Source of the DNA: Daucus carota subsp. sativus
Taxonomy: Eukaryota > Streptophyta > Magnoliopsida > Apiales > Apiaceae
Assembly: GCF_001625215.2 (NCBI RefSeq)
Contig: NC_030381.2
Coordinates: 40,050,689-40,114,688 of the forward strand
Reading direction: 5' to 3'
DNA: 64,000 nt
A model generated the notes under the pieces. The model saw nothing but the letters and a program-made list of their open reading frames with translations, was not told where the DNA came from and made no database searches. Numbering within the stretch: the first letter of the stretch is position 1; the number at the start of each line of letters is the position of its first letter. This document shows positions 1-12,200 of this stretch, piece by piece. The position numbers and the translations under genes were made by a program.

Positions 1-184
1 AACTTTAAACATAAAAAAAAATCATACAGACAACATAATCAAGCACAAAGTTTTCCACCCTTCTGTTGTATCATTCTATAATGCAAACAGTAACATCATA
101 GAATCATGTGCTGGTGTGGTAAATGTCAGAGACGGTACGTTCATTGGTTTTATTGTCCTTTATAAATAATCAGATTAGTTGCAC

Positions 185-3100
185 CTTTGCATAGCCCATC
201 GAAATTCGCAATGCATAATCAGCAGCCACATGCTGCCTTTCAGTACCACTAACTGCATCATGGTGTTGAGCAAGTGCTAATGCATCACCCAATACATCTG
301 TATTTGGACCTGAACCACTCCTTCCCACGAAGTATTCCAACTGCCTTGCTGCCTAAATGTTAGGAAAAATATTGACAGCTGATGAAGGACATACAAACCT
401 AAAATAATTCATCCAAGTAAATGAATTCTAAGGACCTTACCAGATAGTAAGAACTCATCATTCTAACATAACCTTTAAAAGCCGGCCTACTCGTAAAGTA
501 ACCCGTCCAGTATGCATTTTCTTGATCTGCATACCTAAAAAGGTTGCTTAAACATATTAAGTAGGTTTAGGAAAGATAAACTTGATTACTCATAGCAAGT
601 ACAAGCATTATACTCACGGAAAGAAATCCCCCGTTTTGACAGGCCATTTCTCATCTGCTGCATACTTTGCATCAGTATAAATTGACGGGGTTGAGTACAG
701 AGCATTAACACGCCCATCCTGTTATAGATCAGTGCTATATCAGTATATTTAACAATGAAAGAATGTAACAAAGACAAAGAGCTTTCAAACCATCAGAAGT
801 ATGAGGAACACATTTATACCATGTTAACATAATGAATGAACTTGTCCATCTGTCTAAACCATGAAACTGCATACTGATACCGAAAATCTGTTCCCATGGC
901 CCACATTAAGTGGTTTGTCCTGGTACCATTAGCCTAAAAAGACCAGGCAGGCAAATCAGTTCAATTAATATGAATCTCCAAGTAATAACAATGGAGAACT
1001 ACGAGTAATATTCAGTACAGAAAAAGAGATCATAACGATGTTTTGGAAAATCTTGAAATGACTAAGGTGATCGTAAGTCATCAGCGAAAGAAACGAAACA
1101 ATAAGAGAGTGTTTTTTTTATAAAACTAATTTCTCCTACAGAACACAATTCAATAAAGACTGTTGGGATTAGTGATTGCCTTTACCTAATTTAGGAATGA
1201 AAACTAGACAAATTTCGTCTTGTGAAATTTGTAACTCTGTTGACAAATTTTGGCTTGTGAAATTTGTCACCCTGCTTATAGAGTAAGTTTTGTTTACTGT
1301 CTTTGTACCAATAAAGTTTTCCTTGCAAACCTAACACCAATTTTTGCGACAATATCATTCACAGCAGCAAATTCAGACAGTGGGGTTATGGACAGTTAAG
1401 TTTGAGCCTAGAAGAAATTTGAAAAATTGGGTAAATGGTGAAAGAAGTTTATTAACATGTTCATGCAGCAGCAAAACCATGCCCAAAACAGTATCCTTCC
1501 GGTTCAATATGCAAGAAAGACTTCGACAGTATGAAGGGTGACAGCAAAAGCACAAGGAGAAACCAGTGACTTGGATGCCAATAGACCACTTGCCAACACA
1601 AGTACAAGCCGTGATACTTAACTTGGTGCCGGTAACGGAATGCTTGATAACTGTATACTTTCTGGAGGGAGAAAAAGTCTATATATGACAAGTGTACTCA
1701 AGTTTAAGTGTCTAGCAGTAAACTATGTGGAGGCTAAAGCCAACAGTATGTTAGACGCAAAGAATATACGACAGTAACTCGGCAGTACCTGAACACAACA
1801 GCATATATGGTTCATATGACAACATATTTCAGCAATAAACTAAGCGCAAATTGTTGCAACAGTTTGACAACAGCGTGTTCAAGTTGTCCAGAACTTTAAA
1901 ATGTATATAGAAAACGGTACACTAATTTTGACAGTATACTCAAGGACAGAAAATAGAGAGGACAGTGATATGTAGCATGTCAGAAAGTTGTTCTTTGTGC
2001 ACCATATTTCAGAGTATATTACAGCTGTAACTCTTTAACATGGAGAGATGAAAATCACAACTTTCTTTCAGGAGGCTAAAAGCAATTACAAGTTGCAGGC
2101 GGCGCAGAGTGTTCAAACAACAAACTATGTTAGACATCTTTAAAAGAAGTGATCAGATGAATATTAGCTAAAATTAGATACCAAAACAATATTAGATAAT
2201 ATATTTTTTTGATGAATATTTGGACTATAAATGAACTCCACTATATATTACGATGGATAGTCGAATAATCAGATGAAATTTATGTGATCAGGTAATTATT
2301 ATATGTACATAAATAACTGACTAGACATTCCAATATGATTAATAAATGACCACATTCCACAACTCTTAAATAACAATATAACAACATAAAACTGGAACAT
2401 TTACCATTGCACCTTTTAAGCACAAATTCCACAATATTTCCTACATAGTATACCGTGCATAAATAAACATAGATATATAATAGCACAAACAGAAACTAGG
2501 GGTGTTTACGGGTCAGATGAGTATTTACTATAACCAAAAGTTAATAGATCATAAATATAAGATAAATTTAAATATATAAAAAAATGCTAGCAATCTACCT
2601 GAGCTAATGCAGCAGCTACGAAATCATTGACTCGCTCTTTAACATTGTAATCGAACAAAAGAACATCATCCTGTTAATAAGAAAACAAAATTATCAACAA
2701 TTACATCTACAAGGTGAAGATCACGATATAAGTTTTAACTTGTAAGCTCACCTGTATAGGAGGGGAGACATCATTTATTTCAAATGTAAAACCATCGGGC
2801 GGATCATAGTGCCTGGGAAATATACCAGTAAATATCTGCACATAATTGATATGATTGAATAAGAAGGCCTTGTTTTTATCTTTTCTTCTTATTTGAGAAA
2901 CCAAGATGACCCATGTTTCGCTAAATGAAGCCATTAAATTCTAAATGTATCAAAGATATGAAAAGCCAAAATGGTAACATATGTTGCAAATCGCTACCTG
3001 TGAAGATGAGCCAAGAGAACTGGAACCCCGCCATATGACCTCAAGGGTTTTATCATCTTTCCGCTTAGCTCTATCTTGGTAATCAATTCTCGCAAAATAG

Positions 3101-4158
3101 AGAGAGTCGAATCCCAGCTGCAACAGAATATTCAGTGAAGTGGATCATGAAGTCATCATATGCCGCAGAATAATTAAAAAGTGACGTGGTTCTTTTTACA
3201 ACATATAAATGTCAAATATATGTAAGCAGAGGCTAACTGCAGAGACTAAACATAAAAGTAAGTACCTCTGCACCTAACAAGTAAGCTTGAACAGCAGAAT
3301 GTCCAAAAGGATCGATTTGCCAACCAACTCTAGGTGTTTGACCAAATGCATCCTTGATGAACAAGTGACCCATAGTAGTTTGATCAATGAGATCAATGTA
3401 ATGTGGTGTTGCCTCATCGTGCATACACATACCCCCATTTCTAGTCGAAAAGTACACAACAGAAAATTAAAAAATAAAATAAAACAGGTTACAAATAAAT
3501 TGTGAATAAAAGATGCTGCAATTCAGAAGTGTAATCATAAAATTTGTACATGAACTCCAGTTGACCAGAATTGACCAACTCCTTAACTTTTTTCTTCAGT
3601 GCTGGACTCTGCTGTCTCCACCACCGCTGAAAGAAAGCCTGAAAGTAGAAAAATTCTTCTACTTAATAAAAATCCACTTATCTACTACTTATCTACTTAT
3701 CATTCAAGTGAACACAACCTAAGAATCATATCGTAAAATAAAAAGCAGCGAAAGATGAATAATACCATTTCAACATAGATAAACTTGCGATTCTTGTCAT
3801 CCAAAAGTGCTTGAATAACAGAGTCCAATACATTCTGAACACAAGCTCCCTGTATTAAAACAAACGATTATTAAGAGTACCGAAAAATCAGGAATACAAA
3901 AAATAAAAAATGATTTGAGATGAAGAGCTGGTTACTCACCCGAATGGAATTATTGCCACCGAAATAGTACTGATCCACGGTCTTCAACCACCCAACATCG
4001 TCGTGAGAATGAGGGACCAAATGAACATTGATTTTGTCACCAACTATTCCCTGTGAAGTGTTATAAGCTATGTACTTTGAATTCACACCAAAACAACTAA
4101 ACAACAAGAATAATAGGATGTGCAGAATTGAGGAATGTTTCAAGTTAAAACCCTCCAT
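185..4158 (-). CDS. Alpha-mannosidase, glycoside hydrolase family 38 (5' part, continues beyond the left edge)
   Basis: Removes terminal alpha-mannose from N-glycans in the vacuole or apoplast. Eleven exons join in frame: 4158-3940, 3849-3766, 3638-3550, 3440-3266, 3117-2998, 2835-2752, 2670-2599, 933-820, 718-618, 534-441 and 352-185, giving the first 440 residues of a family usually near 1000. Residues 8-27 form a hydrophobic signal peptide. Zinc and catalytic signatures of GH38 are visible: HSHDDVGWLKT in exon 1, GWQIDPFGHS in exon 4 (the Asp is the family nucleophile) and AQHHDAVSGT in the last visible exon. The start is the ATG directly before the signal peptide. Exon 185-352 ends at GCAAAG followed by a GT donor; read-through would stop almost at once, so the gene continues outside the window. 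No frameshift or stop was seen, so it appears functional. The 1.66 kb intron at 934-2598 carries an LTR-like segment. Family assignment is firm; the paralogue is not. Confidence 0.93.
1161..1336. repeat. LTR-like segment in an alpha-mannosidase intron
   Basis: The segment begins TGTTGGGATT and ends CCTAACA, the TG...CA inverted ends typical of plant Copia or TRIM long terminal repeats, and has an AATAAA-like site near its 3' end. The five bases on each side (aagac and ccaat) do not match, and I found no second copy nearby, so it may be a degraded solo LTR or a chance resemblance. Confidence 0.35.
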
Positions 4159-5474
4159 CGTGCAACTTGAGTTAAAAAAACATTGGGTATCTAATTCTTA
4201 AAACACCGTGATATGTGGAATTGTGTGATCGACCAAACGACAAACTTGAAAGTAGTGTAGTTTCAGCTGTTTTGTTCTTTCATGTCACGTTTTTCCCAAT
4301 TTGTTCTGCCGTTAAACTGCTCTTCTTATGCTCATTTAATACTAGTTATATTACCTCTCCCGGACTAACAGTCCAAGAGTCTCATAGTTCATGCCCAAAA
4401 TATAATATAAAATATTATGTCTTTTTAATCTAGGACATACTTGAACTCCAACAATGTGCTTTATTCTCACACTATGTTTAATTTTTTATTATTAAAACCT
4501 CTCTTTCATCATTTAAGCATAATATAAAAGTAGAGAGAGAAAAAGAGTGTGATGGGAATTTATAATAAAATATTGAATAGGGTAAGGTGAGATGTGCCCC
4601 AAAAATAAGGTTTGGGGAGATTGTCCATATTGGATCAAATTTTTTGTCAATTGACATAAGTTATAATTTAGGACGTGATAAAGGGCATGTCTTGCGCTCT
4701 AAGCTTATCTGCTTTTCACAATTTTATGATGTCTGCTTTTCACATTTTTAATTTTTATATACATCATTCGAGAAAAGTTCATGAATGTAGATTGTATATT
4801 GATTTTAATTTTTCGGAACTATTAAACCTATTATATAAGATACTGTTACTTCAGATTATGATAAATGAACCAACAATCTAGTATCTTGTTTCTCCGAAAA
4901 CAATCTAGTATCTTAAAGTCTAAAGAAATAATAGATCTAAACTTAATTATATTCAATAAAATTTATATAAAAAAAAGTTTAATTTAATTTTGATACAAGA
5001 TTTGAAACTTTTTGTTGAGTATAATTATTATTTTTATACATCTTAATATATGGGTCAAAAAATCAACCATCACTTAAAATGAGAGAGGAGTTGTATCTTT
5101 GCAAGTAATTTGAAACATAAAAAAAGAAATATTTCCATATATTATTTTATAATATAATTTATACAAATATGTCCTTTCATACCTTCACGTGAAAATGTCA
5201 AAATGATTATTATTTTATTATAACTTGTGTGTATATTATATCTCTTGTGTTTTAAATATTTTTGTAATTTTTATTTTATCATAATTCTAACCAATATTTC
5301 TATATATATATATATAATATTAAAATATAATTTTCATATTTTTGACATATTATAAAAATAATTATTTTCATATTTTGATCCATTATGTCATTGCATGCAT
5401 AAACTTCTTTTATCCAACTTCTCACTTATAAGTTAAAAACAACGTATTCGTATTATTTATGTAAATAAGTTATA
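4159..5474. other. Upstream region of the mannosidase gene, no gene seen
   Basis: AT-rich spacer upstream of the minus-strand mannosidase start. The first few hundred bases should hold its promoter, but I could not fix a TATA box. The rest is AT-rich with a short (TA)n run near 5302-5314. No reading frame has codon use or motifs resembling a gene. Confidence 0.5.
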
Positions 5475-5795
5475 GGGGCCGTTTGGGTGAGCTTAAAATA
5501 AGTGCTTCTTGCTTAAAATAAAAAAGTGGAGTAGAAGTTAGAAGCAAGTTAAAACTTATAAGTGATTAAAGTGTTTGGGAAATAAGCAGAAACTTCTTGA
5601 CTTTTTACACAAGGTCGTTTGGGTGAGCTTAAAATAAGTACTTCTTGCTTAAAATAAATAAGTGGAGTAGAAGTTAGAAGCACCATAAGACTTATAAGTG
5701 ATTAAAGTGTTTGGGAAATAAGTAGAAACCCTGAAACAAAAGCTAGCATTCTTAACTTTTTATAAGTGCTTCTTGACTTATTACACAAACGGTAC
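5475..5795. mobile_element. hAT-like MITE with an internal 136-bp duplication
   Basis: The left end reads GGGGCCGTTTGGG and the right end, on the opposite strand, GTACCGTTTGTG. This GGGCCGTTTGG terminus is common in plant hAT-type MITEs. Inside, a block beginning with CGTTTGGGTGAGCTTAAAAT at about 5479 is repeated about 136 bp further on with a few changes, and the words 'aagtgcttcttgctt' and 'cttataagtg' recur in both directions. No convincing 8-bp target duplication was found, so the exact limits are approximate. Confidence 0.55.
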
Positions 5796-7884
5796 GAATA
5801 AGTGCTCATAACTTATAATCCAGAAGCTGGTATCGTTACCTATTTCAATAATTTTTTTAATTTTATAAAAATATGAATGATCATTGTAAATTAAAGAAAC
5901 ATCTAACAAATTATAAATATTGACAAAAACAATATCAAAAATAAAAAAAATCTTCTATTTATAAATAAATTTTCATTTCTATCAAAGTAGTTTTCTACAT
6001 TAATCGGGTTCGTAGTGTGCCTGTGCGTGAAGACTGAAGACACATTTCTTCTGTACTCGTTCTTATCCTATCCATAGTCTTATTATTATTATCTTTTTTA
6101 AGTATATCCTTGGTCTTAATATAATTATTATCCTCGTTTCCTACCACCTCATCTACCATTATTCATATATTTTAATTTAAGGAAGATGACAATGATAACC
6201 TAATTTTCTAGTGGAAATGGATTGGACCATTTCCAATTGCTTAGTCCGAAATATTTCAAGAGTGAAATTTACTTCACTCAACAAGCAACATTCATTCAAC
6301 AAGCAACATGTATCATTGTATTTGCTTTTGCATATGATTAAAGAGCCAAACAAAATCATTGTAGCGTTAGCAAAATGTATTAAAGTTGACTTTTCTTTTT
6401 AGAGTGAAAAGAAAAAAAAAATCTTTGTTACAAAACAAATTTATTTAAAAGATATTTAATTTTATTATCTATATAATTCTTAAAGCATGAGTCATTTTTT
6501 AAGGTTGCTTTGGTAATTTCACTTTCTCTTGGATCAACCCATTAAGCTTCGGATCGACCCGGCAGCTTTCTCATTCAACTTAACACTATGAAAGAATATT
6601 CCGGGTTTTTATGCGACCCACCCGATTTCCACTGGGCATGCAGCAAGTTCCTGCCATATCAGGAGCGTAGCATTTATTGTTGTTCCATTGATCAAGCCAC
6701 TCATTGAGCTTTTTGGATCTCATAGAAAGTTTGAAAAAGGCATTGAATTCGGTTCCTCCAATCATGGCACTCATTACTACGTCTAATTGATTTCAAATTC
6801 AAACATGATAATTAATCATAACAAATCCGTGCTTATTTATCTAAATCAATCTCTTCCTCCTCCATTATGCTCTCTGCTATTTTTTATTTAAAATTCGAAA
6901 TTCTTATTATTTACTTGCATCTGTAATCATTTGATCATTTTTTTCTCTCTCGATTTGTAGAGTGTATGGTAGTAACATTTATTTTATATTGCAGTGATAA
7001 CTGTGGTCGTGTTTTTTTAGCATGAAGACGGATTCAACGTCGTCAACAGATTTTGCAATCCTTTCTATGATAATGTTGCAGTATCGAAATCCTCGATTAT
7101 AATCGTAAAATTTTGTTTCTGCAGGTGTGAAAAGAAATGGACGTGGATCGTGGTAAAAGTGTTGAGACAATTTCCAAGAATCAAAAGAAAGCACATGCAT
7201 CAGGTAATTGATTTCCGCACTAGAGTAAAGTTTTCATACGCATTCATTTTCAAGATACAGTACTCTTGGTCTTGGTTCCTCAAAAGTCTTAGACGCGATC
7301 GTATTGTCGTTAACGTCTTCATGTAGAATCATTAGTGTGATATACAACAATTTGTAATAAGTTTGTGTCTGTTATTAATTAATATGTATTCTCATGTGGG
7401 GAGCTCATATGATTCACCTAATATTGGATTAAGGTAGTTATTGGGTGAAAGTTTGGAAAGCTGGAGAGGCCTTTTTTGAAAGTATACGACCTCCACATAT
7501 GGGATTGTGGCTTAGCATTGGTGTATGTTCTATTTTTTTGTATTTTTGTTCCAGTTTTTAAGTTTTTTATATTGTATAGATGATATGATATTTTGTAATT
7601 AATTTTTTTGACATTATTTTTGCATAATTTCCTTTCGTATTGATAGTGATTATGATGCATATATGTCCACTAATGCATTTATTGATCCTTTTTTTATGAT
7701 TGAGTTTTCCTTGCAGCTGCTGAAAAGAGATGATTCGTCCAGGCCACTATCGGATGCTCACCGTGTGAAGATTTATATTCACTTTTTCTCAACATCTGAT
7801 CAAGGCTTTTTGTTTACTTCTTATTGCGTGTCATTGTATTTTGACAAGAGACACCGAGAATGAATATGACTTAATTTCCGTCCA
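5796..7884. other. Spacer with an unexplained, less AT-rich stretch at about 6530-7215
   Basis: No gene could be assigned. Around 6530-7215 the base composition is visibly less AT-rich than the flanks, and a 62-codon open frame lies on the minus strand at 6586-6774. A stretch at about 7125-7202 is preceded by a CTGCAG acceptor-like site and followed by GTAATT, so it could be a decayed exon. I do not recognise any protein family in either reading. This may be a gene relic or ordinary spacer. Confidence 0.3.
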
Positions 7885-9290
7885 GATACATGAATCTAGC
7901 CTACTATAACTCATATGTGTATAAGGAAATGTAGTCAAAATATATTTGATTTTCGATGATTTTGGCATTAATTCTTTTTTGTATAATATGTAGTGGTTTC
8001 CATATTCACTATATTCAATTTTCAAATCTAGACCTTTTGTTATAATTTCAAATTAATGGAGTACTTTTTCACTTCACAATTTTAGCTCTCGATAAGAAAG
8101 TTTTTATATATTAGATTTTTAAATATTCGGATACATAGATCTAGACTGTTATAGCTCATATGCAAATAGGGAAGCCAAACTTTATTTGATTTTCATTGAT
8201 GTTGACATTAATTACTAAAATACCATTTACATTTAATGTTTGTGGTTTCCACGTTCATTATATTTAAATTTTCAAATCAAGACTTTTTGTTATAATTTCA
8301 AATTAATAGAGTTTTTTTTCACTCCATAATTTTAGATCTTGATAAGAAAGTTTTTATATATTTGACCTTTTAAGTTTTTGGATACATGAGACTATCATGC
8401 TATAACCCATATGTAAATAAGGAAAAATAGTCGAATTTTATTTTATTTAACTGATTTTGGCCGTTATTATTACAATCATTTTTTGTATAATATATATTGA
8501 TTTCCATATTCAATACATTTAATTTTCAAATCAAGACTTTTGATATTTTTATATATTAATTATTATTTTTGAATATTTTCTGATACATGGATATAGACTG
8601 CTATAATTCATAGCAAAAAAGGAAACGTAGTCAAACATAATTTGATTACCACTTTTTTTAGCATTTAATATTACAAAACTTTTTCGTATAATTTGTGCAG
8701 TTTTCATATTTACTATATTCAATTTTCAAATGTACTTTTTGTTTTAATTTCCGATTAATGGAGTATTTTTTTTTCACTTCACAATTTTAACTCTTGATAA
8801 AGAAGTTTCCATATATTAGACTTTTAAAATTTTCAGATACATGAATTTAGCCTGCTATAACTTTTATGTAAATAAGGAAAAATAGTCAAATTTTATTTGA
8901 TTTTCAATAATTTTGGCATTTATTATTACAATCCATTTTTGTATAAAATGTGGTGGTTTACATATACACTATATTTAATTTTCAAATCAAAACTTTTTGT
9001 TATAAATTCAAATTAATGGAGTCTTTTCTCATTCCATAATTTCAGCTCTTGATATATAAGGAAGTATTCATACACTCGGTTTTACAAATTTTCGATACAT
9101 GAATCTGGACTGTAATAGCTTATATGCGAATACTTTTTGACATTTATTACTACAACAATACTTTTTTGACATTTATTACTACAACAATACTTTTTCGTTT
9201 AATTTATACAGTTTTCATGTTCATTACATTCAATTTCCAGATCAAGAATTTTTGTTATAATTTCATTACTAATAGAGCATTTTTTTCATA
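7885..9290. repeat. About six degenerate 200-260 bp tandem units
   Basis: A unit starting with 'gatacatgaatctagcctgc' recurs at about 7885, 8130, 8381, 8582, 8836 and 9094. Each copy goes on to 'cataactcatatg..aataaggaa', 'ttcaattttcaaatc' and 'ttgttataatttcaaatta'. Spacing is roughly 245, 251, 201, 254 and 258 bases. The last unit runs directly into the first Helitron-like hairpin at 9291, so the repeats may be the 5' part of the same element. No coding potential. Confidence 0.75.
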
Positions 9291-12200
9291 CCTGTGTGTG
9301 TGCACGGGCCAAAATGCTTAAATAATTTTCATGTGGTAATAAATGAGCATATTTTTATTTAAATAAATTAACAATAAAAAATTTTACATGCGATTTATTA
9401 TAATTTTTTGTTATTCTATTCAAGATACGAGGTGTTGCCATTAGGCGACAACGATAAATTTTAATTATATAGTCATTACTATTTTCATGTCTTTAAAAAA
9501 ATTTTATGAAAAAAATTTAGTTTTTAATTATTTTAACTATACAATTAATGATTTAAAAATAGATCCATAAACTTATTTCAAACATAAATTATTATTATTA
9601 TATTAAAATTTTGTTATATTAATGATACTAATGAAAAATCTGTTCCGTTATAAAATCGATACAGAATCTATTCCATTATTGATATTTATGACGTATATAT
9701 TCTTATTGTCAATTTCTAATATAGACAATAATTGTAGCATATAATTTTGGTAATGTAACTCAATTATGACTACATATGTATTTCTTTTTTCTTTTTAAAT
9801 CACACATGTATTTCTTTATTGATTATTCCTTGAAGGTTAATTATTTTTTAACATGTTTATCAATTTTTACTAAGGACGGGAGGAAACTCTATCATCAGCA
9901 TATTCACTTTAATTAATGATACTAATGAAAAATCTATTACGTTGTCTTTCATAACTTATATCTCATATCATACTGTTTGTTAATAAAAAAATGTATAGCT
10001 TAACCGGAAAAAAAAACAAAAAAAATCCTATCTGTGTACGTAGCACGGGCTAAAATGCTATGAGCATTTTTTTATTTGAATTAAAATTTGATAGATGAGC
10101 ATCGTTTTATTCAAATAACTTAACAATAAAATTCTTTGCATACAGTTTATTATTATTTTTTGCTATTTTATTTAAGGTATGAGGCATCGCTGTTAGGCGG
10201 CGCCGAGAAATTTTAATTATATAATCATTACTATTTTCATGTTTTTTTATAAATATTTTAGATAAAAATTACTTAATATTTTTTTATTATTTTAACAATA
10301 CAAATAATGATTTAATAATATATCCATAAACTTATAGATTTTTATTCCAAACATGAAATACTATTATTATATCAAATTTTTGATTATATTAATGATATTA
10401 ATGAAAAATATATCCCGTTATAAATATTTATCAATTTTTATTAAGGACGGGAGGAAACTCTATCAGCAGCATATTCACCATAATTTTATAATTAAGGAAT
10501 GGAAGGAAGCTTTATAACTTGCATAACTGGGTTAAGTTTATTGTTATTTATGTTTCAAAATACAAAAATTTATATAGTACGCGTCGTTATAATTTCTGTT
10601 GTATGGCTTTATTTTTTTCATTCGACATTCGTATATATTACCTTTAACATCTACAGCGTATTGATCGCCAATAACATAACTCGGGTATTTTGACTGTTAC
10701 CTACGCTGCCTTTCTGAACTTATATCTCATATCATACCGTTTGTCAATAAAAAAATGTATAGTTTAACTACATAAAAAAATCAAAAAATCATACCCGTGT
10801 GCATAGCACGGGCCAAAATGCTATGAGCATATTTTTATTGAAATAAAAATTTGATAAAGGAGCATATTTTTATTTAAATAACTTGACAATAAAAAATTTT
10901 ACATACGGTGTATTATAATTTTTTGTTATTTTATTTAAGATTCGAGGAGTCGCCGTTAGGCGACGCCGAGAAATTTTAATTCTATAGTCGTTATTATTTT
11001 GGTGTCTTTTATAAATATTTTAGAAAATAATACCTGATATTTTTGATTATTTAACAATACATATAATGATTTGATAATAGATCCATAAAGTTATAAATTT
11101 TTATTCCAAACATGAAATATTATTATTATATTAAATATTTGATTATATTAATGATACTAATTAAAAATCTATTCCTTTATAAAATCAATACAGAATCTAT
11201 TCCATTATAAATATTTATCACGTATATCTTTTTATTATCAATTTTCAATATAAGCAATAATCGTAGCATATAATTGTAGTAATCTAACTGAATGATGACT
11301 ACATATGTATTTCTTTATTGATGTATTACCTTAAAGTTATTTATTTCTTAACCTATTTATCAATTTTTATTAAGGAAGGGAGAATACTCTATCATTTGCA
11401 TATTCACCTTAATTTTATTATGAAGTATGGATGGAAGAATTATAATACGCATAATCAGATTAAGTGTTTATAATCATTTATGTTCTAAATACAAAGATTT
11501 ATATAGTCCGCGTCCTCATAATTTCTGTTGCATGAGTTTATTTTTTTTCAATCGATATTTGTATATATTATCTTTAACATCTACAACGTACTGATCGTCA
11601 ATAACATAACTCGAGTATTTTGATTCTTACATACGTTGCCTTTCATAACTTATATCTCATATTATACTGTTTATTAATAAAAAATGTATAGTTCAACTAG
11701 ATAAAAAAACAAAAAATCATACTCGTGCACGTAGCAAGGGTCAAAATGCTACGAGTATATTTTTATTTAAATAAATTTTTCATAAATGAGCAAATTTTCA
11801 TTTAAATAACTTAACAATAAAACTTTTACATATAATTTATTATATTTTTTTGTTATTTTATTTAAGATTCGAGGCATCCCAAGAAATTTTAATTTTATAG
11901 TCATTACTATTTTTATGTCTTTTATAAATATTTTAGAAAAAATTACCGAATATTTTTTTTATTATTTTAACTATACAAATAATGATTTGATCATAGATCC
12001 ATGAAGATATAAATTTTTATTCCAAACACGAAATATTATTATATTAAATATTTGGTTATATTAATAATACTAATGAAAAATCTATTCCGTCATAAAATCA
12101 ATGCAGAATCTATTGCATTGTAGATATTTATGATGTATATCCCCTTATTATCAATTTTCAATAGGCAATAATTATAGCATATGTATAGTTTTAGTATGTA

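Noticed and set aside
1600-1640. Primer-binding-site-like 'ttggtgccggtaacgg' after the LTR-like segment
   Set aside because: It lies nearly 300 bp beyond the proposed LTR end and differs from known primer sites, so it does not support a full retroelement.
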